From Nocardia arizonensis (GTDB lineage: Bacteria; Actinomycetota; Actinomycetes; Mycobacteriales; Mycobacteriaceae), in the NCBI RefSeq assembly GCF_001310275.1, contig NZ_LGYZ01000131.1, forward strand, positions 1-64,000: a DNA stretch of 64,000 nucleotides, written 5' to 3'. The position numbers and the translations under genes are program-made. Positions 25,325-35,642 of this stretch are shown here, one piece after another. The notes beneath the pieces were generated by a model. It worked only from the letters and a program-made list of their open reading frames with translations, searched no databases and was not told the DNA's origin. How positions within the stretch are numbered: the stretch's first letter is position 1; every line of letters starts with the position of its first letter.

Positions 25325-25372
25325 TCGAGGACGGTAGACGGCCTCGAACGATCGAGGCACTATCGGCCTCGA
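25325..25372 (-). promoter_or_regulatory. Attenuator-like set of competing hairpins
   Basis: In transcript order four segments can pair alternately. A is TCGAGGC (25372-25366), B is GCCTCGA (25358-25352), C is TCGAGGC (25347-25341) and D is CCTCGA (25330-25325). A:B, B:C and C:D are each perfect 6-7-bp stems and exclude one another. Segment A begins with the last base of the second Cys codon of the leader peptide. This is the layout of ribosome-mediated attenuators. Confidence 0.6.
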
Positions 25373-25404
25373 CAACACTCCTGGGTGCTCACACGGGTAG
25401 ACAC
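25360..25404 (-). CDS. Cysteine leader peptide upstream of cysteine dioxygenase
   Basis: A 14-residue frame MSTRVSTQECCRGR ends in TAG and contains two adjacent Cys codons (TGT TGT, 25377-25372). The GTG at 25404 is preceded, seven bases upstream, by the -10 box TATGCT, so it would be a leaderless start. An ATG at 25416 would add four residues but lies inside that -10 box. Short cysteine-rich upstream frames that control sulfur genes are known in mycobacteria. This one sits directly before the competing hairpins and 63 bases before the dioxygenase gene. Confidence 0.6.
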   Translation of the reverse strand: MSTRVSTQECCRGR

Positions 25405-25411
25405 GGCAGTG

Positions 25412-25417
25412 AGCATA
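25412..25417 (-). promoter_or_regulatory. -10 box for the cysteine leader transcript
   Basis: On the minus strand TATGCT is followed after seven bases by GTG 25404, giving leaderless geometry for the leader peptide. Confidence 0.45.
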
Positions 25418-25472
25418 GCAGCACCGCGGCGGCCGAGGACAGTCCGCCGGAAAGTGATCTGCACCCCACCGC

Positions 25473-26264
25473 TCATTTGCGCCGCTGCTGATTGCGCTCG
25501 TAGACCAGGCGCAACCCGGTCAGCGTGAGATGCGGTTCGTGATGCTCGATGGTCTCGGATTCCGGCACGATCAACGGCGCGCTGAAACCGGTGGCGACCA
25601 CCGCGACATCGTCGCCCGCGAATGCCTCGAACTCGTCGCGAATGCGATCGATGAGCCCGTCGACCATGCCCGCGAATCCGAACACGGCACCGGATTGAAT
25701 GGCCTCGACGGTATTCTTCCCGACCACCGAGCGCGGTCTGGCCAATTCCACCCGGCGCAGTGCGGCCCGTTCGATCAGCGCCTCGCTGGAGATCTCCACA
25801 CCGGGTGCGAGCACGCCGCCGAGAAATTCTCCCTTCGCCGAGACCAGATCGACCGTGGTCACCGTTCCGAAATCCACCACGATCGCCGCGGAGGCGAAAC
25901 GATGATGCGCGGCAAGGGTATTCACGATACGGTCGGCGCCGATCTCCTTCGGGTTGTCGACCAGCAGCGGAATTCCGGTCCGCACTCCCGGTTCGATCAC
26001 CACGTGCGGCACGTGATGCCAGTACCGGCCCAGCATCACCCGCAACTCCCGCAGCACCGGCGGCACGGTCGACAGCGCGGCGACACCAACGACCTGCTCG
26101 AGATCGTCGCCGACGAGACCGCGCACCTGCATGGCGAATTCGTCGGCGGTCAGCAGCGGATTGGTGTGCATCCGCCAATGCCGCGCCAGCCGGGCGTGTG
26201 CACCGCTGCCGGAGAACAGACCCAACTCGATACTGGTGTTACGGACGTCGATGGTCAGCAGCAT
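25473..26264 (-). CDS. coaX: Type III pantothenate kinase CoaX
   Basis: A 263-residue ASKHA-fold kinase phosphorylating pantothenate, the first step of CoA synthesis. The phosphate-binding loop reads DVRNTSIELG, with Arg in place of the common Gly as in mycobacterial CoaX. The other motifs are GADRIVNTLAA and VVDFGTVTTVD (about 128-138). The Ser in TVTTVD-like positions and the GGVLAPG segment are typical. It lies 30 bases downstream of panD in one operon with panC. Confidence 0.95.
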   Translation of the reverse strand: MLLTIDVRNTSIELGLFSGSGAHARLARHWRMHTNPLLTADEFAMQVRGLVGDDLEQVVGVAALSTVPPVLRELRVMLGRYWHHVPHVVIEPGVRTGIPLLVDNPKEIGADRIVNTLAAHHRFASAAIVVDFGTVTTVDLVSAKGEFLGGVLAPGVEISSEALIERAALRRVELARPRSVVGKNTVEAIQSGAVFGFAGMVDGLIDRIRDEFEAFAGDDVAVVATGFSAPLIVPESETIEHHEPHLTLTGLRLVYERNQQRRK

Positions 26265-26294
26265 CGCTCAACCGATTCCCGGGTCGCGGCGCGG

Positions 26295-26714
26295 TCAGGC
26301 GAAGCTCAGCGAACGCGGCGAGGTCAGCCCCGAACCCTCCGGCGCGTGCGCGGGATCGGCGCCGATCACCGTGGGCCGGTTGCGCTCGTCGACGAATACC
26401 ACCTTCGGGTCGTACGCCGCGATCTCCGCCTCGTCCATCATGCCGTAGGCGATGAGGATGACCAGATCACCGGGATGGACCAGATGCGCCGCGGCACCGT
26501 TGATACCGATGACACCCGACCCGCGCTCGCCCGCGATGACATAGGTCTCGAGCCGGGCGCCGTTGTCGATGTCGACGATGCAGACCTGTTCGCCCTCGAG
26601 CAGATCGGCGGCGTCGAGCAGATCCTGGTCGACGGTGACCGAACCGACGTAGTGCAGATCGGCGTGAGTGACGGTGGCCCGGTGGATCTTGGACTTCATC
26701 ATGGTGCGCAACAT
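26295..26714 (-). CDS. panD: Aspartate 1-decarboxylase PanD
   Basis: A 139-residue pyruvoyl enzyme making beta-alanine from aspartate. Self-cleavage occurs between Gly24 and Ser25 in HYVGSVTVD, and the new N-terminal Ser becomes the pyruvoyl group. The substrate-binding residues in MKSKIHRATVT and GINGAAAHLVHPGD are present. The C-terminal tail beyond residue 115 is variable, as in mycobacteria, where it matters for pyrazinoic-acid binding. It is 14 bases downstream of panC. Confidence 0.96.
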   Translation of the reverse strand: MLRTMMKSKIHRATVTHADLHYVGSVTVDQDLLDAADLLEGEQVCIVDIDNGARLETYVIAGERGSGVIGINGAAAHLVHPGDLVILIAYGMMDEAEIAAYDPKVVFVDERNRPTVIGADPAHAPEGSGLTSPRSLSFA

Positions 26715-26728
26715 CTTCGTCGCCTTTC

Positions 26729-27673
26729 CTAGCGTGCGATCTGGGCCGACGGGGAACCTGCCCCGTCGCGATGGGATTCGGATACGGCGGGGTGGCCGTC
26801 GATGGTGGCGCCGAGAACCACGGCGGCATTGTCGATCAGCCTGGTGGCGCCGACCCGACCTGCCACGAGCAGTCGGGCGTTGCCCGACGCGGGCGCCGGT
26901 TCCAGGGTCGCCGAACGCAGTTCGAGATAGTCGACCTCAACGCCGGTGGCCTGGTCGAGCACCGCGCGGGCGGCGTCGAGCACGGCCTGCGCGCCGAGTC
27001 CCGCGGCGTGGCGGCCCGCGGCGAGCGCGGCCGAGAGCGCCAGCGCCGATTCGCGCCTGCCCGGGTCGAGGTAGCGATTGCGCGAGGACAGCGCGAGTCC
27101 GTCGGCCTCGCGGACCGTCGGCAGCGGCACGATCTTCACGTCGAAGTTCAGATCGCGCACCATCTGCCGGATCAGGGTCAGCTGCTGGTAGTCCTTCTCG
27201 CCGAAGAAAGCCTCGCTCGGGCGCGCGATCGACAGCAATTTCGCGACAACGGTGAGCATGCCCGCGAAATGCGTCGGGCGGCTCGCGCCCTCGAGTTCCG
27301 CCCCGAGCGGGCCCGGATGCACGGTGGTGCGCGGACCGTCGGGATACATATCGGCCACGCTCGGCGCGAAGACCAGATCGACGCCCTCGGCCCGCAGCAA
27401 CTCGACATCGGCGTCGAGGGTGCGCGGATACTTGTCCAGATCCTCGTTCGCGCCGAATTGCAGCGGATTGACGAAGATCGAGACGATGACCACCTGATTG
27501 GTGCGCTTGGCGCGGCGCACGATCTCGAGGTGACCCTCGTGCAGCGCGCCCATGGTCGGCACCAGTCCGACGGTGCGACCGACGCCGCGCAGCGCCTTGG
27601 CCACGGCGCTCAGCGCCGCGGGATCGTGGTGCACGGTCAGCTCGCCCGGTCGGTACGGGGTCGGACCGGTCAT
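26729..27673 (-). CDS. panC: Pantothenate synthetase PanC
   Basis: A 314-residue nucleotidyltransferase-fold ligase joining pantoate and beta-alanine. The ATP-binding HIGH-type motif TMGALHEGH is at 40-48. The KMSKS-like LSSRN motif and the FVNPLQFG pantoate site are present. The last 20 residues form a variable tail. ATG 27673 overlaps the stop of the upstream DUF2520 gene by four bases. It is the central member of the DUF2520-panC-panD-coaX operon. Confidence 0.96.
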   Translation of the reverse strand: MTGPTPYRPGELTVHHDPAALSAVAKALRGVGRTVGLVPTMGALHEGHLEIVRRAKRTNQVVIVSIFVNPLQFGANEDLDKYPRTLDADVELLRAEGVDLVFAPSVADMYPDGPRTTVHPGPLGAELEGASRPTHFAGMLTVVAKLLSIARPSEAFFGEKDYQQLTLIRQMVRDLNFDVKIVPLPTVREADGLALSSRNRYLDPGRRESALALSAALAAGRHAAGLGAQAVLDAARAVLDQATGVEVDYLELRSATLEPAPASGNARLLVAGRVGATRLIDNAAVVLGATIDGHPAVSESHRDGAGSPSAQIAR

Positions 27674-28623
27674 CGGCGTCCCTCCAGTAGTGCGATCAAC
27701 TCGGGATCGGTCTCGGCCAAGCGCGCCGTGCGCAGCGAGAGGGCACGGTAGCCGTCGGCCACCCCGGGGTCGACCGCGTCCAGCGCCGCCAGATGCGCGG
27801 CCACGGCGGATACGTCTCCGCGCGCCACCGGGCCGGTCAGCGCGGCGCGACCGCGGCGCAGCGCGTTGTCCAACGCGGCGGAGGCCAGCGGGGCGAGCAG
27901 TCGTTCGGCCAATCCGTTGGGCTGATCGTCGACCAGCTGCTGACCGAGCAGACCCGGTCCCGACAGCGCCTCGCGCAATACCGTGACCGCGTCGACAATG
28001 AGGGTCACCAGATGGTTGCTGCCATGTGCGAGGGCGGCGTGATACAGTGCACGATTCTCCTCGGCGACCCGCACCGGCTCTCCGCCCATCTCGATCACCA
28101 GCGATTGCGCTATGGCGTAGCCGACGTCGTCGGCGGCGGTTATGCCGAAGCAGGCATTGGCGACCCGACCCAGATCCTCGTCGTGCCCGGTGAAGGTCAT
28201 GGCCGGATGGATGGCAAGCGGTAGGACGCCCGCGGCGGCCAGCGGAGCGAGTACCGAGACGCCGTTGGCGCCGGAGGTGTGCGCCACTATGGTGCCCGGA
28301 CGTACGACGCCCGCGCCCGCGAGACCGCGCACGAGGCCCGCCAATTCGGCGTCCGGCACCGCGAGCAGCAGCAATTCGCTGCGCCGGGCCACTTCCTCGA
28401 CCGGGAGGATCTCGGATTCGGGCAGCCGCGCACGCGCCCGGCGCACGGAGGCGTCGGAGATGGCCGATACGCCGAACACCACGTGTCCGGCTCGTTCGAG
28501 CGCCGCGCCGAGTGCCGAACCCACGCGTCCCGCCGAGACGATTCCCACCGTCAGCCGTGCGGGCGCCGGGTCGAATCCGGACGCTCCCGTGCCAGGGTCC
28601 TCGGGCACGTTGTCAGAAGTCAC
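27670..28623 (-). CDS. Rossmann-like / DUF2520 protein (Rv3603c-like)
   Basis: A 317-residue predicted oxidoreductase. An N-terminal NAD(P)-binding Rossmann domain begins at VGIVSAGRVGSALGAALERAGH (about 25-46). The C-terminal helical DUF2520 domain resembles the 6-phosphogluconate dehydrogenase fold and includes HPAMTFTG and ALYHAALAHGSNHLV. GTG 28623 has a GAGAAG box and gives a length near that of the mycobacterial homologue; 35 upstream codons in frame look non-coding. Its coupling to panC suggests a role in pantoate or CoA metabolism, perhaps a ketopantoate reductase-like step (inference). Confidence 0.85.
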   Translation of the reverse strand: MTSDNVPEDPGTGASGFDPAPARLTVGIVSAGRVGSALGAALERAGHVVFGVSAISDASVRRARARLPESEILPVEEVARRSELLLLAVPDAELAGLVRGLAGAGVVRPGTIVAHTSGANGVSVLAPLAAAGVLPLAIHPAMTFTGHDEDLGRVANACFGITAADDVGYAIAQSLVIEMGGEPVRVAEENRALYHAALAHGSNHLVTLIVDAVTVLREALSGPGLLGQQLVDDQPNGLAERLLAPLASAALDNALRRGRAALTGPVARGDVSAVAAHLAALDAVDPGVADGYRALSLRTARLAETDPELIALLEGRR

Positions 28624-28748
28624 ACTTCTCGAGGTCAACGTTGTCCTCTCGATATCGTTCCAGTCCCGATCGTGCGGGTACCAGACGTTACGCGTCGAGG
28701 ATATCGGCCGGAGGTTTGCTCGTGCCACGGCCCCCGGCGTGATCTGTG

Positions 28749-30128
28749 CTACCCGCGCCCGCCGCCGTTCTCCGACTGGAGGTTGGCCATGATCTCGGCG
28801 ACCGAGAGACGGCGCGAGGAACCGGAGTCGGAATCGTCGTCGTCGCGGCGACGGCGGCGCGAACCGGCGGTGCCGACCTGCGGTGTCGCGGCCGTCTTGG
28901 GCGAACGCGGCAGCGAGGCGGCTCCGGCCGCATCCGGCGGCGGTACGGCGGGCTTCTTCTGCGCCGACTCGGGCAGGGGTTCGGGCTCGGCGGTGACGCG
29001 CGCCTCCGATTCGGACCCGGAATCGCCGAAGGTATCGGACCAGCCCGCGGGCCCGCGCGGCGGATCGGTGTGGTGATCGCCGTATGCGTCGGGGCTCGCC
29101 GGTTCGAATCCGGCGCGGACGGTGTCGTAGTCCTTGCCTCGTGTGTCGTAGCCGTCGGTGTCATAGCCACCGGTGGCGTAGCCGTCCGAGCCGTAGCCAC
29201 CGGCATCGTAGCCATCGGCATCGTAGCCGTCCGAGCCGTAGCCAGCGGCGGCGTAGCCATCGGCATCGGGGCCGTCGGTGTCGGGGCTGTCGCGCACGGT
29301 GTCGTAGCCGTCGGAGTCGTAGCCGGCGCCGCCGTAGCCGACTATGCGGTGGCTGTCGGTGACGTAGTTGCCCTCGTAGTCGTTGCGCAGGCCGTTCGCC
29401 ATGGCGCGATCGGCCTCGTAGTCGCCGTACTCGGCGAACTCGTCCTCATCGGATTCGGCCGTCACCACGGAGGTCTCCGCGGTGACGGGCTCGTCGAATG
29501 GGCTCGCGAACTGCGGCGGCTCGGGATGGTCGGGCACGAAGACCGGGGTCATGCTGAAGACCGGCGTCATGCTGTTGTGCGGCGGATTGGACAGATGCGA
29601 CTCCCAGACGCCGTCGGCATTCACGGAGCTATTGTTCGCCGGCTCGCCGCGTCCGGTCTCCAATTCCTGGATGCGAGTGGTATCGGCGTGCAGTGCGGGC
29701 CGGTCCATCGGCAGTTCGCCGTCGAACAGGCGTTGCAGATTCTGCCGCAGCACGGTCAGCTCCATGCGCAGCGCCGCCATTTCCGCGGCGTCGGCGCCGA
29801 CCTCCTGGCGCACCCTCGCCTCGACGCCGAGTTCGTACTCCCGTCGCGCCGTGACCTCGCGTTCCAACTGCAACTCGTACACGGTTTGCAGATCGCGCAC
29901 CTTCGCCTTGTCGACCGCGGCGTCCTTGCGGTATTTCGTCGCGGCCAGCGCGCCGATCGCGGCCGCCCACAGCGCCGCTACCAGGCCGATCCGTACGAAT
30001 TGCAGACTATTGCTGAAAACCAGAAAAACGCTGGCAACCAGTCCAAGTAGAACCAACGCGCCCACGAACAGTTTTCCCGCTTTGTCCCGTCGTCGACGGG
30101 AAGTGCTGCTACGGGAGGGTGAAACCAT
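28749..30128 (-). CDS. Membrane protein with Tyr/Gly/Asp-rich repeat tail (Rv3604c-like)
   Basis: A 459-residue protein of unknown function. A basic N-terminus (SSTSRRRRDKAGK) precedes two membrane helices at about 18-40 and 45-62. A Glu/Arg-rich coiled coil follows at about 70-145. After an acidic linker, residues 263-328 are a low-complexity array of GYD/DGY units. The tail is Pro/Ala-rich, then has an RRRRRDDDDSDSGSSRR segment and a conserved-looking end LSVAEIMANLQSE. ATG 30128 is chosen because homologues begin with a short basic tail before the membrane helices. It has the same position as mycobacterial Rv3604c, between the DUF3180 and DUF2520 genes. Confidence 0.8.
   Translation of the reverse strand: MVSPSRSSTSRRRRDKAGKLFVGALVLLGLVASVFLVFSNSLQFVRIGLVAALWAAAIGALAATKYRKDAAVDKAKVRDLQTVYELQLEREVTARREYELGVEARVRQEVGADAAEMAALRMELTVLRQNLQRLFDGELPMDRPALHADTTRIQELETGRGEPANNSSVNADGVWESHLSNPPHNSMTPVFSMTPVFVPDHPEPPQFASPFDEPVTAETSVVTAESDEDEFAEYGDYEADRAMANGLRNDYEGNYVTDSHRIVGYGGAGYDSDGYDTVRDSPDTDGPDADGYAAAGYGSDGYDADGYDAGGYGSDGYATGGYDTDGYDTRGKDYDTVRAGFEPASPDAYGDHHTDPPRGPAGWSDTFGDSGSESEARVTAEPEPLPESAQKKPAVPPPDAAGAASLPRSPKTAATPQVGTAGSRRRRRDDDDSDSGSSRRLSVAEIMANLQSENGGGRG
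29143..29340. repeat. Degenerate 15-bp coding minisatellite
   Basis: Units close to TCGTAGCCGTCGGAG repeat about a dozen times with substitutions. On the minus strand they encode the GYDSDGYD-type array of the membrane protein gene. Confidence 0.75.
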
Positions 30129-30198
30129 GCACGCCAGGGTAGCCCGGATGACGCCGCACGCCCACAAAGTGCCGCACCGAACAGGACGCTTCAGTTAG

Positions 30199-30675
30199 CT
30201 ATGTAGTTGCTGGATCCTCGGACGGGTCGTCCGGCGCGCGGCAGCAATACTCGAGCCACAGGGCCGCGGCGACCAGCGCGACCCCTGCCAGCATGCCGAC
30301 GACCGCCCCCGGAGCGTCCGCCGCCGCCGCGCGCAACGTGCCGCGCTGCGGGAACACCCAGCACAGGAAACCCAGCCACACACCCGCCGCGATCGACCCG
30401 ACCTGCAACGACGCCTTCGCCAGGGCGACCGCCCTCGCGGCGGTTATCGGATGCAACTGTGTCCGGTCCTCGCCGATCCGGCGGTCGTTCACCCTGGCCC
30501 TGATGACGAAGGCCAGCACGACCTCGAGCACGGCCACCGGATACAGCGAAGCACCGGCGTAGATCGAGATCGGCGGGAAGCTGTCATAGGCGGCCCTGGT
30601 GGCGATCCACGCGGCAATGGCGGCGACCAGGACATTGGCCACCAGGTCGAGCACCCGAGTCGGTTTGAGTTTCAC
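30199..30675 (-). CDS. DUF3180 membrane protein (Rv3605c-like)
   Basis: A 158-residue protein with four predicted membrane helices: about residues 10-28, 38-58, 85-108 and 118-140. It begins KLKPTRVLDLVANV, the typical DUF3180 opening. The GTG start at 30675 overlaps the folK stop by four bases, placing it in the folate operon, where it is found throughout Mycobacteriales. Its biochemical role is unknown; the linkage to folK suggests a conserved but untested relation. Confidence 0.88.
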   Translation of the reverse strand: MKLKPTRVLDLVANVLVAAIAAWIATRAAYDSFPPISIYAGASLYPVAVLEVVLAFVIRARVNDRRIGEDRTQLHPITAARAVALAKASLQVGSIAAGVWLGFLCWVFPQRGTLRAAAADAPGAVVGMLAGVALVAAALWLEYCCRAPDDPSEDPATT

Positions 30676-31202
30676 CGGCGCCCCGCCCCGCTCGGCTGCC
30701 ACAGCTCGGTCCGGTGCACCTCGTCGCGCTCCGCGGCAGGCAGAGCGGCCAGCAGCTCGGCGACCGGCCGCGCGACCCCGTCGACCTCCAACACGGCATC
30801 CGGCTCGACCTCCGCCCACGGCGCGAGGACGAAAGCCCTGGCGTGCGCGCGCGGATGCGGCAGGTTCAGTTCGGGATCGTCGCTGCGTATCGGCCCGCCG
30901 TCGTCGGCGCACCGGATCACGTCCACGTCGAGAGTCCGTGCGCCCCAGCGCACCTCACGCACCCGCTCGGCCGCCCGTTCCAGCCGCTGCCCGGCGCGCA
31001 ACCAATCCCGGCATTCGTAGCCCGGATCATTGACCAGCACAACGGCATTCAGATAATCGTCCTGTTCCACCCCGCCCCAGGGCGCGGTCGAGTACACCGA
31101 CGACACCGCGACCACCCGGTCACCGAGACCGTCGAGGACGCCGCGCAGATACCCGAGCCGATCCCCCATATTCGAGCCGATCGACAGCACCGCACGACTC
31201 AT
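30672..31202 (-). CDS. folK: HPPK: 6-hydroxymethyl-7,8-dihydropterin pyrophosphokinase
   Basis: A 176-residue enzyme that transfers pyrophosphate from ATP to 6-hydroxymethyl-dihydropterin in folate synthesis. The opening LSIGSNMGDR and the metal-binding motif RTLDVDVI with Asp92 and Asp94 are diagnostic. LPHPRAHARAFVLAPWAE follows, as expected. It overlaps folB upstream and the DUF3180 gene downstream by four bases each. Confidence 0.96.
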   Translation of the reverse strand: MSRAVLSIGSNMGDRLGYLRGVLDGLGDRVVAVSSVYSTAPWGGVEQDDYLNAVVLVNDPGYECRDWLRAGQRLERAAERVREVRWGARTLDVDVIRCADDGGPIRSDDPELNLPHPRAHARAFVLAPWAEVEPDAVLEVDGVARPVAELLAALPAAERDEVHRTELWQPSGAGRR

Positions 31203-31576
31203 GGGGCGACCTGCCTGGTTCGGGTGGTCACCACACGGACATCGGCGAAGGTGTGCGGTATCGGCGCCGACGGCTTGTGCAACACCACTTCGACGGCCCG
31301 GATCCGCGGATCGGCCATCACCTCGTCGGCGAGTTCGGAGACCACCGTCTCGATCAGATTCCGCGGGGTGCCGCCGACGACGCGCACCGCGTGCTCGGCC
31401 AGCGCGCCGTAGTCCACCGTGTCCGAGAGAGCGTCGGAGGCGGCGGCCGCGGCGAAATCGACCGACACCGTGAGATCGACCACGAACTCCTGACCGTCGC
31501 GGCGCTCGTGATCGAAGACGCCGTGACGGCCGAAGACGCGCAGTCCGCGCAATTCGATGCGATCGGATTCGGTCAC
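31199..31576 (-). CDS. folB: Dihydroneopterin aldolase
   Basis: A 125-residue aldolase that converts 7,8-dihydroneopterin to 6-hydroxymethyl-dihydropterin. The motifs are LRVFGRHGVFDHERRDGQEF at the N-terminus, a mid-domain DTVDYGALAEH, the substrate-anchoring Glu in NLIETVVSELAD, and Lys in VVLHKPSAPIP. GTG 31576 overlaps the folP stop by four bases. It is the third gene of folE-folP-folB-folK. Confidence 0.95.
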   Translation of the reverse strand: MTESDRIELRGLRVFGRHGVFDHERRDGQEFVVDLTVSVDFAAAAASDALSDTVDYGALAEHAVRVVGGTPRNLIETVVSELADEVMADPRIRAVEVVLHKPSAPIPHTFADVRVVTTRTRQVAP

Positions 31577-32436
31577 GGCGCCATCCCTCCCGCGGCCCGC
31601 CAGGTCTCGGCCACCGCGATGGCGTCGAGTGAGGCCCGCACGTCGTGTACGCGCACACCCCACGCGCCGTGCCAGGCGGCCAGCGCGGAGACGGTCGCGG
31701 TCGCGATCTCCCGACCCGCCGTCGGGCGCGGACCGGATTCGTCGGCAAGCAGCGCGCCGAGGAAACGCTTGCGCGAGGCGCCGATGAGCACCGGCAAGCC
31801 CTCGGCCGTCAGGCGCGGCAGCGCCGCCAGCAGCGCCCAATTGTGTTCGGCGTTCTTGGCGAAACCGAGTCCGGGATCGAGGATCAACCGCGATGGGTCG
31901 ACCCCGGCGGCCACCGCGATATCGACTTGGGTGTGCAATTCCGCGCGGACCTCGGCGACCACGTCGTCGTAGTGATCGGCCGGACCGGTGTGGCGATAGT
32001 CGGCGCCGGCCCGCCAGTGCATGAGGATCCACGGAACATCGGAGGCGGCCAGGACTTTCACCATGTGCGGATCGGCGCGGCCACCGGAGACGTCGTTCAC
32101 GATCGACACACCCGCGGCGATCGCCGCCTCGGCGACCTCGGCGCGCATGGTGTCCACGCTGGTCGGCACGCCCGCCGCGACGAGTCCGCGGATCACCGGT
32201 GCCACCCGCGCGATTTCGGTGCCTGGGTCGACGCGGACCGCGCCGGGCCGGGTGGACTCCCCGCCGACGTCGACCACGTCGGCGCCCGCCTCGTAGAGTT
32301 CGACACCGTGCGCGACGGCGCGATCGGCGTCAAGAAAGCGTCCGCCGTCGGAGAACGAGTCGCTGGTCACGTTCACCACGCCCATGACAACGCAGCCGCG
32401 ACCCGCCCGTGGACCCACCGCCCCGACTCGGGTCAC
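31573..32436 (-). CDS. folP: Dihydropteroate synthase (sulfonamide target)
   Basis: A 287-residue TIM-barrel enzyme joining pterin pyrophosphate and p-aminobenzoate. The pterin motif MGVVNVTSDSFSDGG is at 18-32. GGESTRPGA, SVDTMRAEVA, NDVSG and the late IGASRKRFLG loop follow in order. GTG 32436 is chosen because GGAGGTGA lies just upstream; the frame is open further but would run into folE. It is 49 bases after folE. Confidence 0.95.
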   Translation of the reverse strand: MTRVGAVGPRAGRGCVVMGVVNVTSDSFSDGGRFLDADRAVAHGVELYEAGADVVDVGGESTRPGAVRVDPGTEIARVAPVIRGLVAAGVPTSVDTMRAEVAEAAIAAGVSIVNDVSGGRADPHMVKVLAASDVPWILMHWRAGADYRHTGPADHYDDVVAEVRAELHTQVDIAVAAGVDPSRLILDPGLGFAKNAEHNWALLAALPRLTAEGLPVLIGASRKRFLGALLADESGPRPTAGREIATATVSALAAWHGAWGVRVHDVRASLDAIAVAETWRAAGGMAP

Positions 32437-32485
32437 CGGATCACCTCCACGGTGACCACCCAGCGTTCGGACACCGTGGCCAACC

Positions 32486-33157
32486 TCACTTCCGCAGTAT
32501 GAGATCGAGCGCCTCGGAGCGCGAAGCGGCATTCGATTGCAGTAGACCGCGCACGGCCGAAGTGGTCGTACTTGCACCGGGTTTGCGGATACCGCGCATG
32601 GCCATGCACAGGTGTTCGGCCTCGACCACGACGATCGCACCGCGGGGATCGAGTCTGCGCATGATCGCGTCGGCGATCTGGCTGGTCAACCGCTCCTGGA
32701 CCTGCGGACGCTTGGCGTACAGGTCGACCAGGCGGGCCAGCTTGGACAGTCCGGTGACCCGTCCGTGCGGGCCGGGAATGTAGCCGACGTGCGCGACGCC
32801 ATGGAACGACACCAGATGGTGTTCGCAGGTGGAGTACAGCGGGATGTCGCGTACCAGTACCAGTTCCTGATGGCCTTCGTCGAAGGTGGTGGCGAGCACC
32901 GCGTCCGGCTCCTCGTAGAGGCCGGCGAACATCTCGCGATAGGCGCGCGCCACCCGGCCCGGGGTGTCGAGCAGCCCCGGCCGGTCGGGATCCTCGCCGA
33001 CCGCGATCAGCAGCTCACGAACGGCGGCCTCGGCGCGCGCCTGGTCGAAGGGTTTTCCGGTTTCGAGAGCGACCAGGCCCGGTACGGCGGACCCGTCGTG
33101 AGCGGCCCCGTCCGAGCCGTTGAGCGTCTGACCGACGATGTCATGCTTGGCCGACAA
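32486..33157 (-). CDS. folE: GTP cyclohydrolase I
   Basis: A 223-residue zinc enzyme catalysing the first step of folate synthesis, GTP to dihydroneopterin triphosphate. The zinc ligands fit Cys111, His114 (STCEHHLVSFHG) and Cys184 (EHLCMAMRG). The GRVTGLSKLARLVDLYAKRPQ helix is intact. The start is TTG 33157, a rare codon, supported by GGAGGTGTCC upstream. It lies 130 bases after ftsH and heads the folate operon. Confidence 0.96.
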   Translation of the reverse strand: MSAKHDIVGQTLNGSDGAAHDGSAVPGLVALETGKPFDQARAEAAVRELLIAVGEDPDRPGLLDTPGRVARAYREMFAGLYEEPDAVLATTFDEGHQELVLVRDIPLYSTCEHHLVSFHGVAHVGYIPGPHGRVTGLSKLARLVDLYAKRPQVQERLTSQIADAIMRRLDPRGAIVVVEAEHLCMAMRGIRKPGASTTTSAVRGLLQSNAASRSEALDLILRK

Positions 33158-33287
33158 TCGAGGACACCTCCAAAATCACGGGCGCCTGCAATCAATTGGC
33201 ACCCCGATGGTCGAGCGTAATCGGCGCCCGACCTCGAACGGTGCGGGACCCTGGCGTGGTCTGCGGCACACGCGGACCACGCGGGTA

Positions 33288-35642
<2,355 letters not shown>

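Noticed and set aside
29143..29340. Short regular repeats that could be taken for a CRISPR array
   Set aside because: Units are about 15 bp, degenerate, without unique spacers, and encode an in-frame protein array.
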